Source of the DNA: Rhizobium altiplani
Lineage (GTDB): Bacteria > Pseudomonadota > Alphaproteobacteria > Rhizobiales > Rhizobiaceae
Assembly: GCF_001542405.1 (NCBI RefSeq)
Contig: NZ_LNCD01000037.1
Coordinates: 1 to 60,438 of the forward strand
DNA: 60,438 nt
Direction: 5' to 3'
The notes beneath the pieces were generated by a model that was not told the origin of the DNA, searched no databases, and worked only from the letters and a program-made list of their open reading frames with translations. Shown here piece by piece: positions 46,609-57,574 of the stretch (position 1 is the first letter of the stretch; the number at the start of each line of letters is the position of its first letter). The translations under genes and the position numbers were made by a program.

Positions 46609-47352
46609 TTATTCCGGTAGGCGGTAGTCGACGAGCTTGTTCTCGCGGACGATGAAGAGCTTACCGGTTTCGGTCACATCAGGGCCGACCAGCGGCAGGA
46701 TCGCCTTGGCGACCTCGGAGGGATGCGGCAACGTCTCGGGATCTTCTCCCGGGACAGCCTGGGCACGCATAGCAGTGCGGGTCGCACCCGGATCGACACT
46801 GGTGATCCGAAGCGGCGTGCGCTGCGTTTCGCCAGCCCACGTGCGCGCCAGTGCTTCGACGGCTGCCTTGGAAGCGGAGTAGGGGCCCCAGAACGGACGA
46901 CACTTGTGCGCAGCACCCGATGAGAGAATGACGGCGCGGCCGGCGTCGGAGCGCGAAAGCAGCGGATCGACCGAGCGGATCAGCCGCCATGTCGCGGTGA
47001 CGTTGATGTTCATCACCTTCTCGAAGGTCTTTGCCTCGACATGTCCGATTGGCGAAATCACGCCGAGCACACCTGCGTTGGCGACGAGAATGTCGAGCTT
47101 GCCCCAGCGCTCGAAGATCGAGGCACCGAGCGCATCGATGGCGTTCATGTCGGCGAGGTCGAACGGGACGAGGGTGGCGGCGGAGCCACCAGCGGCCTTG
47201 ATCGCATCATCGAGATCCTCGAGGCCGCCGACCGTGCGGGCGCAGGCAATCACATGCGCTCCGGCCTTTGCCAGCTCCAGCGCCGTGAAATAGCCGATAC
47301 CTCGGGATGCGCCGGTAACGAGCGCGATCTTGCCTTCAAGGTTGATAGTCAT
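46609..47352 (-). CDS. Short-chain dehydrogenase/reductase
   Basis: This 247-residue classical SDR has the cofactor loop TGASRGIG (about residues 13-20) and NAGVLG. The catalytic Ser is in ILSSGAAH and Tyr/Lys in GPYSASKAAVEAL (YxxxK). The substrate is unknown. It lies downstream of purF on the same strand, with a terminator between them, so it may have its own promoter. Confidence 0.9.
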   Translation of the reverse strand: MTINLEGKIALVTGASRGIGYFTALELAKAGAHVIACARTVGGLEDLDDAIKAAGGSAATLVPFDLADMNAIDALGASIFERWGKLDILVANAGVLGVISPIGHVEAKTFEKVMNINVTATWRLIRSVDPLLSRSDAGRAVILSSGAAHKCRPFWGPYSASKAAVEALARTWAGETQRTPLRITSVDPGATRTAMRAQAVPGEDPETLPHPSEVAKAILPLVGPDVTETGKLFIVRENKLVDYRLPE

Positions 47353-47380
47353 TGTGCCCCGGTCCTGCGTCGCTGAAGAA

Positions 47381-47407
47381 TTAAGGGGCGCAATAAGCGC
47401 CCCTTAA
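47381..47407 (-). terminator. Rho-independent terminator after purF
   Basis: A perfect 11-base stem ttaaggggcgc (47381-47391) / gcgccccttaa (47397-47407) with loop aataa is followed on the minus strand by ttaattctt. It is 24 bases beyond the purF stop and separates purF from the SDR. Confidence 0.85.
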
Positions 47408-47430
47408 TCAAATGTCAAAGCCAATGGCTG

Positions 47431-48921
47431 TCAGCCGTTGGTCGCGAGCAGGGAAACCTTGCGGCCCATCGTTTCGCCTTCCTTGTCGAGGAGGCGGGTC
47501 GGATAGTCACCGGTGAAGTAGTGGTCGGTAAACTGCGGACGGGCGTCATTGCGATCCTCGCCGCCTACGGCGCGATAAAGGCCGTTGATCGACAGGAATT
47601 CCAGCGAGTCCGCGCCGATATATTTGCACATGGCCTCGAGGCTGTCGTACTGGTTGGCGAGAAGCTTCTCGCGATCAGGCGTGTCGATGCCGTAGAAATC
47701 AGGATAATAGATCATCGGACTTGCGACGCGCAGGTGCACTTCCTTGGCACCGGCATCGCGGATCATCTGCACGATCTTCAGCGACGTCGTGCCGCGCACG
47801 ACCGAATCGTCGACGAGCACGACGCGCTTGCCTTCGATCATCGCCCGGTTGGCGGAATGCTTCAGCTTGACGCCAAAGGCGCGGATCTGCTGCGTCGGTT
47901 CGATGAAGGTGCGGCCGACATAGTGGTTGCGGATGATACCGTATTCGAAGGGGATGCCGCTTTCCTGAGCATAGCCGAGTGCAGCCGGCGTGCCGCCATC
48001 CGGAACCGGAACGACGACGTCGGCGTCAACCGGGGCTTCTTTTGCAAGATTGATGCCCATGTTCTTGCGCGCGACATAGACGCTGCGACCGCCGACCACC
48101 GAGTCAGGGCGGGCGAAATAGACATATTCGAACAGGCAGAGGCGTTCCGGCTGGCCGTTACCGGCCTTGCGCGCGTCGATCGAGATTGAACCATCAGGCT
48201 GGATCTCGCAGATGATGACTTCGCCGTTCTCGACGTCGCGGATGAATTTCGCGCCGATGATATCGAGTGCACAGGTCTCGGAAGCGAAGATCGGCTTGCC
48301 GTCGAGTTCGCCCATAACCAGCGGGCGGATACCCGTGGGGTCGCGTGCCGCGATGAGCTTCGTGCGTGTCATGGCGAGCATCGAATAGCCGCCTTCCATC
48401 TGGCGAATAGCATCGATGAAGCGGTCGGCCGTGGAGGTGTAGCGCGAGCGGGCGATGAGGTGGAGAACCACTTCCGTATCGGAGGTCGACTGACAGATGG
48501 CGCCACCGGCGATCAACTGGCGACGAAGGGTCAGGCCATTTGTGAAGTTGCCGTTGTGGGCGATAGCGATGCCGCCGACTTCAAGTTCGGCGAAGAGCGG
48601 CTGCACGTTGCGGAGGGCGACTTCCCCGGTCGTTGAATAGCGGTTGTGGCCGATGGAGATGTTTCCGGGCAGGCGAGCAAGCGTGGTCGGATTGGTATAA
48701 TGGTCGCCGACGAGACCCATGTGACGTTCGGAATAAAAGCGCAGTCCATCGAACGAGACAATGCCGGCTGCTTCCTGCCCGCGATGCTGAAGTGCATGCA
48801 GGCCGAGCGCGGTCAGGGTAGACGCATCGTCATGGCCAAGAATGCCGAAGACGCCGCATTCTTCGTGGAGGGTGTCTCCATCGAATTCGTCATTAAGCGT
48901 CAAGGAATGGGACTGGTTCAT
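47431..48921 (-). CDS. purF: Amidophosphoribosyltransferase
   Basis: PurF makes phosphoribosylamine from PRPP and glutamine, the first step of purine synthesis. The 496-residue precursor has a 21-residue propeptide before Cys22 in EECGVFGILG, the glutaminase nucleophile. RGQEAAGI and the PRPP loop VVLVDDSVVRGTTS are present. Cysteines for a [4Fe-4S] cluster of the Bacillus type are possible near residues 360-460 but not certain. It lies downstream of cvpA, the common cvpA-purF order. Confidence 0.96.
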   Translation of the reverse strand: MNQSHSLTLNDEFDGDTLHEECGVFGILGHDDASTLTALGLHALQHRGQEAAGIVSFDGLRFYSERHMGLVGDHYTNPTTLARLPGNISIGHNRYSTTGEVALRNVQPLFAELEVGGIAIAHNGNFTNGLTLRRQLIAGGAICQSTSDTEVVLHLIARSRYTSTADRFIDAIRQMEGGYSMLAMTRTKLIAARDPTGIRPLVMGELDGKPIFASETCALDIIGAKFIRDVENGEVIICEIQPDGSISIDARKAGNGQPERLCLFEYVYFARPDSVVGGRSVYVARKNMGINLAKEAPVDADVVVPVPDGGTPAALGYAQESGIPFEYGIIRNHYVGRTFIEPTQQIRAFGVKLKHSANRAMIEGKRVVLVDDSVVRGTTSLKIVQMIRDAGAKEVHLRVASPMIYYPDFYGIDTPDREKLLANQYDSLEAMCKYIGADSLEFLSINGLYRAVGGEDRNDARPQFTDHYFTGDYPTRLLDKEGETMGRKVSLLATNG

Positions 48922-49092
48922 CGATGCGGGCCTTTGCTCTCACAAGAATGGATCGGCTTTCCATAGCATGACGCCGTGATCATGCGTTTTAAACGGCTGA
49001 GGCCCGGCAGAGCGGATGCCCGGCCGGACCTTTATTCACGTTCCGCTCAGATGGCAATTGCCAGGCGGCGGGTCAAGCTGTTGAACACTGCG

Positions 49093-49722
49093 TCAATTAG
49101 ACGGCTGCTGTGCGCCGGTTGCAGGGGCGGGAGCTGCATCTTCGGCTGGCGCCGCCTGGTCGGATGCCGGCGCGTTGCCGCTGTCAGTATTGCCGCCCTG
49201 CGGCTGAATTTTGTCCATCACGCTCGCCCGCACCATCTGCGCGAATTCCGCCGGTAGTACGGACTGCAACTTGACGACCATCGAGTCCAGGAACGGCTTC
49301 GACTTGGCGTTGTTCACCCAGGCCGGGCGGTGATCCGCGTCCACGAGCCAGTTCCAGAAGGCGACGGCGACGACGAGAAGAAGTATGCCCCTAGCCGCGC
49401 CGAAGAGAAAGCCCAAAGTGCGGTCCAGCGCCCCGATCCGGCTGTCGATGATGAAGTCCGCGATCTTCATGGTGATGAAGGAGATCACGATCAGCGCGAT
49501 CAGGAACACGACAGCTGCCGAACCGACGAGCGCGATGCGGTCGTCGTCGGTGTACTTCTTCGCGTAGGGGACGAGGTAGGGATAGAAATAGTATGCGGCG
49601 GCTGCAGAGCCGCCCCAGCTTGCGATAGAAAGAACTTCGCGGGAGAAGCCGCGGACCATTGCAAGTACGGCGGAGAAAAGAACGACGCCGATGACAATAC
49701 CGTCGAAAATCGTAATGGGCAT
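49093..49722 (-). CDS. cvpA: CvpA family membrane protein
   Basis: This 209-residue inner-membrane protein has four helices (about residues 5-25, 30-48, 65-90 and 103-125). The N-terminal signature is FDGIVIGVVLFSAVLAMVRGF, followed by EVLSIASWGG. A C-terminal Ala/Pro/Gln-rich tail (about 175-209) is disordered. CvpA is needed for colicin V secretion in E. coli and often sits next to purF; its role here is unproven. Confidence 0.92.
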   Translation of the reverse strand: MPITIFDGIVIGVVLFSAVLAMVRGFSREVLSIASWGGSAAAAYYFYPYLVPYAKKYTDDDRIALVGSAAVVFLIALIVISFITMKIADFIIDSRIGALDRTLGFLFGAARGILLLVVAVAFWNWLVDADHRPAWVNNAKSKPFLDSMVVKLQSVLPAEFAQMVRASVMDKIQPQGGNTDSGNAPASDQAAPAEDAAPAPATGAQQPSN

Positions 49723-49815
49723 ATAAATTCAACTCCAGGACCGCCGTTTATATACGGCTTGGTCGCGCCTCATTGCGTGCTTCCTATAACATCACCGGTG
49801 TAGGCGATGAAAGGA

Positions 49816-51219
49816 TCAAACCTCTTCTTCCACACGTCGCAGTGCGCCTTTCGAACCGGCAATGCGTGCAACCAGGTCCGGAAGGCTCTCGATCTCGCTC
49901 CAGCGACCGCCGGAACCCTTTGGCAGGTCGGCTGACGCCGAGGGAAGCAGCGCGGCAGAAAAGCCCAGCTTCTCGGCTTCTTTGAGGCGCTGGGACGCCT
50001 GTGAAACCGGCCGGACGGCGCCCGACAGGCTGACTTCGCCGAAATAGACACAATTGGCCGGCAGGGCAATACCGGCGAGCGATGAAACCAAGGCCGAGGC
50101 CACGGCGAGATCGGCCGCCGGTTCCGAGATGCGGTAACCGCCTGCAATGTTCAGATAGACGTCGTGCTGACCGAGCCGAACGCCGCAATGCGCCTCGAGT
50201 ACGGCAAGGATCATCGACAGGCGCGCCGAGTCCCAGCCGACCACTGCGCGGCGCGGGGTGCCGAGCGATGTCGGGGCAACGAGCGCCTGCACTTCGACCA
50301 GGATCGGGCGCGTGCCCTCCATGCCGGCAAAGACGGCCGCTCCCGGTGATTTCTCGTTGCGCTCGCCAAGGAATAGCTCGGATGGATTGGCAACCTCGCG
50401 CAATCCCTTGTCCGACATCTCGAAGACACCGATCTCGTCCGTCGGACCAAAGCGGTTCTTGACCGTTCGCAGGATGCGATAGTGGTGACCGCGATCGCCT
50501 TCGAAGTAGAGCACGGCATCGACCATATGCTCAACGACACGCGGCCCCGCGATCTGTCCGTCCTTGGTGACGTGACCGACAAGAACCATGGCCGCACCGG
50601 TCTGTTTCGCGAAGCGGATCATCGACTGAACGCCGGTGCGTACCTGCGTTACGGTTCCGGGCGCGGACTCGGCCAGTTCGCTCCAAAGCGTCTGGATCGA
50701 GTCGATGATCACGAGATCGGGCCGCTTGCCTTCGGCGACCGTCGCCAGAATGTCCTCCACATTGGTTTCCGCGGCGAGCAGCACATCGGTGTCGGCAGCC
50801 TGCAGGCGCTGCGCCCGCAGCCGTACCTGGGCGACCGCCTCTTCACCCGATACGTAGATGACGCGGTGGCCGTGGCGCGATAGAGCTGCCGCCCCCTGCA
50901 TCAGCAGCGTCGATTTGCCGATGCCGGGATCGCCGCCGATCAGCACGGCCGAGCCGCGCACGAAGCCGCCGCCGAGAGCCCGATCGAGTTCGGAAATGCC
51001 TGTGTGGATGCGTGGAGCTTCCTCGATTTCGCCTGACAGCGTTGTCAGGGTGACCGGCCGGCCCTTCTTCGGCGTTTTCGCCGGGCCGCCGCCGATGCCG
51101 CCCATCGGGTCTTCTTCGACGATGGTATTCCACTCGCCGCAGTTATCGCATTTGCCTGCCCAGCGGTTGTGGACCGCGCCGCAGCTCTGGCAGATGAAAT
51201 GTGTCCTGGCCTTCGCCAT
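49816..51219 (-). CDS. radA: DNA repair protein RadA
   Basis: RadA (Sms) drives branch migration in recombination. The 467-residue protein has an N-terminal zinc finger (CQSCGAVHNRWAGKCDNCGE, two CxxC), a RecA-like ATPase with Walker A GGDPGIGKST and the RadA-specific KNRFG motif. A C-terminal Lon-protease-like domain follows (about 285-467). ATG at 51219 is used; a TTG lies just upstream. The radA-cvpA-purF order is conserved in rhizobia. Confidence 0.96.
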   Translation of the reverse strand: MAKARTHFICQSCGAVHNRWAGKCDNCGEWNTIVEEDPMGGIGGGPAKTPKKGRPVTLTTLSGEIEEAPRIHTGISELDRALGGGFVRGSAVLIGGDPGIGKSTLLMQGAAALSRHGHRVIYVSGEEAVAQVRLRAQRLQAADTDVLLAAETNVEDILATVAEGKRPDLVIIDSIQTLWSELAESAPGTVTQVRTGVQSMIRFAKQTGAAMVLVGHVTKDGQIAGPRVVEHMVDAVLYFEGDRGHHYRILRTVKNRFGPTDEIGVFEMSDKGLREVANPSELFLGERNEKSPGAAVFAGMEGTRPILVEVQALVAPTSLGTPRRAVVGWDSARLSMILAVLEAHCGVRLGQHDVYLNIAGGYRISEPAADLAVASALVSSLAGIALPANCVYFGEVSLSGAVRPVSQASQRLKEAEKLGFSAALLPSASADLPKGSGGRWSEIESLPDLVARIAGSKGALRRVEEEV

Positions 51220-51369
51220 CAATCATGCTTTCGGTTGGATGGCCGCAACGCGTCGCATCGAATCACTTTGATGGCTCAAATAATCATTCCCGGCACCGAT
51301 CAAAACTAATGATTTCCCTATCAGGGGCTGCGGTGGCACTTGTTCTCCACTGTCTTGGAGGCCACGACG

Positions 51370-52005
51370 ATGCTGGATTACTCGCTTGCGCATTGGATCG
51401 CGTTCTTGACCGCGGCGGTCCTGCTCAATCTGTCGCCCGGTCCGGACATGGCTTTCATTCTCGGCCACACCGTCAAAAGCGGCACGAGGAGCGGCTTCGC
51501 CGCGCTGTTCGGCATCTGGACGGGCGCCAGCCTGCATGTGGCGATGGCGGCATTTGGTCTTTCGGCGATCCTCGCCGCCTCCGCGCTGGCCTTCTCGGTG
51601 GTGAAGTGGGTCGGCGCGATCTACCTCGTCTGGCTCGGCATTCAGGCATTGCGCTCGAAGGGCGGAGGAGGCCTGGTCAATGCGGCGAAGGATGTCCTGC
51701 CCTGGAGCCGCGTCTACAAGCAGGGCATCCTCGTTTCGCTGCTGAACCCGAAAGTCGCGGTCTTCTTCCTCGCCTTCCTCCCGCAGTTCGTGGTGGAGGG
51801 TGCCGGACCGACGTGGCTGCAGCTGGCGGTCCATGGCGTCTTCATCATTGTCGTTGCAGCCTTCATCGAGCCGCCGCTCATCCTGGCGGGAGGGCGCCTC
51901 GCCGATCTCATCAAACGCAGAAAGAGTATCGGCCTCTGGCTCGATCGCGGCCTTGGCGCGCTGCTGGTGGCACTGGGCGTGCGATTGGCGCTAACGACGC
52001 GCTAG
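51370..52005 (+). CDS. LysE/RhtB family translocator
   Basis: This 211-residue inner-membrane exporter has six helices. Signatures are LNLSPGPDMAFILGHTVKSG (about residues 20-39), then GIWTGASLHVA and GILVSLLNPKVAVFFLAFLP. Homologues export homoserine, threonine, leucine or lysine; the substrate here is unknown. The ATG at 51370 follows ggagg (51357-51361). It is convergent with alr (4-base gap). Confidence 0.9.
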   Translation: MLDYSLAHWIAFLTAAVLLNLSPGPDMAFILGHTVKSGTRSGFAALFGIWTGASLHVAMAAFGLSAILAASALAFSVVKWVGAIYLVWLGIQALRSKGGGGLVNAAKDVLPWSRVYKQGILVSLLNPKVAVFFLAFLPQFVVEGAGPTWLQLAVHGVFIIVVAAFIEPPLILAGGRLADLIKRRKSIGLWLDRGLGALLVALGVRLALTTR

Positions 52006-52009
52006 GTCC

Positions 52010-53176
52010 TTAGTCTTCCTCGTACAGGTAACGCCGCTCGTGCCGAAGGCCGATGCTGGTCAGGATTTCGTAGCCGATCGTACCCGCCGACCGAGCGACG
52101 TCGTCGACCAGCACGTTCTTTCCGAACAATTCCACGTAATCGCCTGCGCGCACTGCGTTTTCCGGAAGGTCAGTGACGTCGAAAATCGTCAGGTCCATGG
52201 TGATTCGGCCGGCAATGGGAATCTTCCGGCCAGCCAGGAAGCCATAACCTCCCTCGGGCACGACCTGTCGCAGTGGCACGCCACCGCTCGACTGGCTACG
52301 CAGGTAGCCATCGGCATAGCCCGCCGACACGACGGCGAGCCTGCTGTCGCGGGTCAGTTGCAAGGCACGGCCGTAGCCGACGGACTCGCCTGCCTTGGCC
52401 GTGCGCACCTGAATGATCCGCGCCTCGGCGGTCACCACCGGTCGCATCGGGTTCGCCAGGCCGTTGACCGCTTCGCCGCCATAGAGTGCTATGCCGGGGC
52501 GCGTGAGATCGAAGTGATAGTCGCTGCCGAGGAAGATGCCGCCCGACGCCGCAAGACTTGAGTCGATGCCTTCATACGCCGCGCTAACCTGCCGAAATGA
52601 TTCAAGCTGTTGCTTGTTCATCTCCGAGGAATGGTCGTCACTGCATGCGAGATGGCTCATGACGAGCACCGGCGCAAAACTTGCCGGGCGTGAAACGTCG
52701 TCAGCGAGCGCCATTGCCTCTTCCATGGAAAGGCCCAGCCTGTTGAAGCCCGTATCGACATTGAGCGCGCAGGGGTAGTCGCCGTAGTCGGCAAGAACCG
52801 CCATCCAAAAGGCGAGTTGCTCCTCCGATGAGATGACCGGGACGAGGTCGTTTTCGAAGAGCCGCCGCTCTGTACCAGGCCAGACGCCGGACAGGACAAA
52901 AATGCGGGCGTCGGGCGCATAAGGCCGAAGCGTCACGCCCTCATCGACGGTCGCCACGAAGAAATCGCGCGCGCCGGCCATGAAAAGCGCCTCGCCTGCG
53001 TCTTCGATCCCGGTGCCGTAGGCATCCGCCTTCACGACCGCGGAGGCTCGCGCCTTGCCGGAGCGCCGCGCCATGTCCTTCCAGTTTTCCGTCAGCGCCG
53101 TCAGATCGACGGTCAGGCGCAGGCCAGCGGAGTCGAATGGGTCTTCATCTTCGAAACTATCAACAAAATCAGTCAT
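52010..53176 (-). CDS. alr: Alanine racemase
   Basis: Alr makes D-alanine for peptidoglycan. The 388-residue PLP enzyme has Lys49 in AVVKADAYGTG as the Schiff-base residue. The second catalytic Tyr is expected in VSAGYADGYLR (about residue 275), and VGYGRALQL and MDLTIFDVTD complete the family set. A short acidic N-terminal extension precedes the fold. It is divergent from the AraC gene. Confidence 0.93.
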   Translation of the reverse strand: MTDFVDSFEDEDPFDSAGLRLTVDLTALTENWKDMARRSGKARASAVVKADAYGTGIEDAGEALFMAGARDFFVATVDEGVTLRPYAPDARIFVLSGVWPGTERRLFENDLVPVISSEEQLAFWMAVLADYGDYPCALNVDTGFNRLGLSMEEAMALADDVSRPASFAPVLVMSHLACSDDHSSEMNKQQLESFRQVSAAYEGIDSSLAASGGIFLGSDYHFDLTRPGIALYGGEAVNGLANPMRPVVTAEARIIQVRTAKAGESVGYGRALQLTRDSRLAVVSAGYADGYLRSQSSGGVPLRQVVPEGGYGFLAGRKIPIAGRITMDLTIFDVTDLPENAVRAGDYVELFGKNVLVDDVARSAGTIGYEILTSIGLRHERRYLYEED

Positions 53177-53319
53177 CGTGCTTCACAAAAATAGGGAGAG
53201 TGCTAGTCGGGTCGCAGTCTAGAGATCAATAAGGCAAAGTGGAAGCAAGCCAAGGAGATATCCATCTTGCGATCACTTTTGTTCAAGACGCAGGGGCGCG
53301 CCTGCAGTAGTTTGGTTCG

Positions 53320-54177
53320 ATGGAGAACGTATCGCAGAAAGAGGCGGCCGACGCGATGCCGCTGGCAGGCATGGAGCGGGCACGGTTCTGGCGCGACCGG
53401 CGTTTCCGTAACATGGAGTGCCTGAGCGCGAGCTTCGTGACGCATGAATATGCGCCGCATGCCCATGACACCTTCTCGATCGGCGCGATCGAAAGCGGCA
53501 CGCAGATCGCGACGATGAAGGGCGTCCGGGAGGAAACCGGCGCAGGCGATCTCTATCTCATCGACCCGGGCGTCGTGCATGACGGTGTGCCGGGTGGCGA
53601 TGGCTATCGCTACCGAATGATCTATCCGGACACCAAACTCTTCGTCGATATCCTCGAAGACGAGACCGGCAAGGCCTTCAACGCCACCCCATCCTTCCCC
53701 AAGGAGCTTCTCAGCGATCCGGAGATGGCCGCCACCTTCCATGCCGCCCATCGCGTCTTGGAGAGCGGCGCCGGAGCGTTGGAATCCGAGGAGGCGATGT
53801 TTCGCGTGCTTGCCGCGATCTTCCAGCGTTACGGCAGCACGATCGTCGTGCCGGTGGATACCAAGGAGCGCACAGCAGTCGGCCGCGCGCGAGACTATCT
53901 GACCGACAATTTCGACAGCGACGTCGGGCTGGACGAATTGGCTAACGTCGCGGGTCTGAGTCGCGCGCATCTCATCCGGGCATTCCGGCGCGAATATCAC
54001 ATCACTCCGCATGCCTTCCTGACCGACAAGCGGGTGCGCGAGGCGCGCAAGCTGTTGCGGGCAGGGCAAGCGCCCGCCGATGTGGCGATCCAGTGCGGTT
54101 TCGCCGACCAGGCGCACTTCACCCGCCATTTCAAGGCACGCACGGGCGTCACGCCGGGGCAGTATCGCGTGGGTTGA
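53320..54177 (+). CDS. AraC family regulator with cupin-type sensor
   Basis: This 285-residue transcription factor has an N-terminal cupin-like AraC_binding domain (about residues 30-130; SFVTHEYAPHAHDTFSIG). A C-terminal double helix-turn-helix (about 185-285) contains DVGLDELANVAGLSRAHLIRAF, then QCGFADQAHFTRHFK and GVTPGQYR. It is followed by azlC after 72 bases and likely controls azlCD, as is common for such pairs. ATG at 53320; internal Met codons are possible. Confidence 0.9.
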   Translation: MENVSQKEAADAMPLAGMERARFWRDRRFRNMECLSASFVTHEYAPHAHDTFSIGAIESGTQIATMKGVREETGAGDLYLIDPGVVHDGVPGGDGYRYRMIYPDTKLFVDILEDETGKAFNATPSFPKELLSDPEMAATFHAAHRVLESGAGALESEEAMFRVLAAIFQRYGSTIVVPVDTKERTAVGRARDYLTDNFDSDVGLDELANVAGLSRAHLIRAFRREYHITPHAFLTDKRVREARKLLRAGQAPADVAIQCGFADQAHFTRHFKARTGVTPGQYRVG

Positions 54178-54249
54178 TCACTTTCGTTCAAGACCATCGC
54201 CGTGCAACGGCTTAACACCCTCCGAACTTTCGCGGTTCTGGAGGTTTCA

Positions 54250-54954
54250 ATGTTCACTCAAAGGCGACGGACAGACGATTTTCTTGCCGGGGCAAAGGCA
54301 ATCCTGCCGCTCGTCGTCGCCGTCATTCCGATCGGTCTTGTCTTTGGCGCGGTTTCGGCCACGAAAGGGCTGTCTGCTCTCGAAGCCACCCTGATGAGCG
54401 CACTCGTCTTTGCCGGTGGCTCGCAGTTTGTCGCTATGGATATCTGGACGCACCCCGCCAGTTGGGCGGGCGTCGGATTTGCCGCCCTGCTTGTCAATAT
54501 CCGCCATGTCCTGATGAGCGCATCGATCGGCACGAAGATGCAGGCCTTCTCGGGCTTGCGGAAGTATGCCGCCATGCTGTTCCTCGCCGATGAGATATGG
54601 GCGATCGCAGAGTTCCGTGTGGGCGTAGCGCGACTGACGCCATCATGGTTTGCGGGCGTCGCGGCGCCGTTCTATGCAGCCTGGGTCGGGTCGACCCTGG
54701 TTGGCGCATCGCTCGGGGCCTTCCTTGGCAACCCTGCCGCGATCGGGCTCGACTTCGCCTTTCCGGCAGTCTTCGTCGTGCTGACAATGGGTTTCTGGAA
54801 GGGACGCGCGACGGGCTCGGTGCTCGCCGCCAGTGCGCTGGCCGCTGTTCTGGTGCACCAATTCGTGCCCGGCGTTTGGTACATCGCAGCTGGGGCCCTC
54901 GCTGGACTTGCCGCGGCGCTTTGGACAGGCAAGACAAAGGCAGTCACGGCATGA
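54250..54954 (+). CDS. azlC: Branched-chain amino-acid export permease AzlC
   Basis: AzlC with AzlD exports branched-chain amino acids in Bacillus. The 234-residue membrane protein has IPIGLVFGAVSATKGLS and the VFAGGSQFVAMDIW segment; LLVNIRHVLMSASIG is the AzlC signature. The ATG at 54250 follows gagg; a longer frame from 54202 lacks support. Its stop overlaps the azlD start in ATGA. Confidence 0.94.
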   Translation: MFTQRRRTDDFLAGAKAILPLVVAVIPIGLVFGAVSATKGLSALEATLMSALVFAGGSQFVAMDIWTHPASWAGVGFAALLVNIRHVLMSASIGTKMQAFSGLRKYAAMLFLADEIWAIAEFRVGVARLTPSWFAGVAAPFYAAWVGSTLVGASLGAFLGNPAAIGLDFAFPAVFVVLTMGFWKGRATGSVLAASALAAVLVHQFVPGVWYIAAGALAGLAAALWTGKTKAVTA

Positions 54955-55253
54955 CCCTGGACTTACATACGCTTCTTGCGATCCTCGCCATGGCGGCTGC
55001 AACGGTGCTGACCCGCATGAGCGGCCTGTTTCTCCTTCGCCATGTCGAGATGACGGAACAGACTCGCACGGCCATCGAGGCGATACCGCCAGCGGTTCTG
55101 ATGGCTGTCATCGCGCCCACCGCCTTTGCGACAGGCTGGGCCGAAACGGCAGCCTCCCTGGTGACGGCGCTCGCAGCGCGGCGGCTGCCGATGCTCGCAA
55201 GTGTTGCCGTCGGTGTGGCGACCGTTGCCATCCTGCGAACTGCCGGCTTGTAG
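54951..55253 (+). CDS. azlD: AzlD family small export subunit
   Basis: This 100-residue protein has three to four helices and is the partner of AzlC. Conserved elements are LAMAAATVLTRMSGLFLL and EAIPPAVLMAVIAPTAF. It overlaps azlC by four bases (ATGA), so the two are translationally coupled. Confidence 0.92.
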   Translation: MTLDLHTLLAILAMAAATVLTRMSGLFLLRHVEMTEQTRTAIEAIPPAVLMAVIAPTAFATGWAETAASLVTALAARRLPMLASVAVGVATVAILRTAGL

Positions 55254-55266
55254 ATCGAGCAGTGTG

Positions 55267-55284
55267 CTGACGGAAAGGGTCCCG

Positions 55285-55288
<4 letters not shown>
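55267..55288. terminator. Hairpin between convergent azlD and dnaB
   Basis: ctgacgg (55267-55273) pairs with ccgtcag (55282-55288) around aaagggtc. It overlaps the dnaB stop and lies 14 bases after azlD. No T run follows on either strand, so termination would be weak. Confidence 0.35.
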
Positions 55289-56781
<1,493 letters not shown>

Positions 56782-57105
56782 TTTGATCCGTTCTGTCTTG
56801 TTCAGCTTCGGGTGTGGCGCGCGCGCGCGACAAAATCAAGTGCGGAAGAGAGAAGACGCCAATGCCGCCGTCGATACAGGGGAGCTTTGCCCATTGTTCG
56901 ACTTCTCCACAGTCTCACTTGCGGTTAATGCAAAAATACCGAAAGTGTCACCTGCGGAACACGGCCAAAACGACTCACTTCCATTGTGCCTTATTTGGTA
57001 GTCTAGGCCTGTCGGAGGAGACTTGCATCCGAGCAGGCGCGTCGGCACTTGAAAAACAACGGAAAATAATATAGGTAGTAAGGATATAATTAGTACACTA
57101 ACAAA
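56782..57105. other. Intergenic region between dnaB and marR
   Basis: These 324 bases hold the divergent promoters. A GC alternation gcgcgcgcgcg lies at 56818-56828, and the AT-rich right end holds the candidate MarR operator at 57090-57101. I see no gene or RNA. Confidence 0.5.
57090..57101. promoter_or_regulatory. Candidate MarR operator
   Basis: ttagt-ac-actaa is a 12-base inverted repeat with 5-base perfect arms. It lies in an AT-rich stretch immediately before the marR start (57106 or 57121). Many MarR proteins bind such short palindromes over their own promoter or start region, so auto-repression is plausible. Confidence 0.5.
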
Positions 57106-57120
57106 ATGGGGCTGAAATAT

Positions 57121-57564
57121 ATGGCAAAACCCACCCTTGGGCGTGAGCTAATCGAAGACCTTGCTGCCTTCAATCGCAAGCTTAGGGCAGTCTTCGACAA
57201 GATAGTGCGGGAGCGCAGCATGACGTTGCCGCGCGCCCGGGTCTTCTTCACGCTCAACAAGAAAGATGGGATCAATCAGCGCGAACTTGCCGAACGGCTG
57301 GAACTGGAGACGCCAACGCTCGTCAGGATCCTCGATGCGATGGAAGCGCAGGGCTTCGTGCAGCGGCGCGTGGCCGGCTCCGATCGCCGTGCCAAGGAAA
57401 TCTACATCACCGAGACCGGAAAGGTCGTGGCGGGTGAGATTGAAGACATCGCAGTAAAAGTGCGGGCGCAGGTCATTGCCGGTATTCCCGAAAGCGATCT
57501 GAAGACTACTTTGGACGTGATACGGGCCATGCAAGCCAACCTGCAGGGCATTCGGGGAATTTGA
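57121..57564 (+). CDS. MarR family transcriptional regulator
   Basis: This 147-residue winged-helix repressor has the recognition region INQRELAERLELETPTLVRI (about residues 54-73). The beta-wing is QRRVAGSDRRAKEIYIT with the conserved DxR, and a dimerisation helix lies at both ends. ATG at 57121 is preferred for the tgggg upstream; 57106 adds five residues. It precedes the MFS gene by 10 bases and the HlyD gene after that, the usual emrR-like layout, and probably represses them. Confidence 0.9.
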   Translation: MAKPTLGRELIEDLAAFNRKLRAVFDKIVRERSMTLPRARVFFTLNKKDGINQRELAERLELETPTLVRILDAMEAQGFVQRRVAGSDRRAKEIYITETGKVVAGEIEDIAVKVRAQVIAGIPESDLKTTLDVIRAMQANLQGIRGI

Positions 57565-57574
57565 GGTCCTGCCG

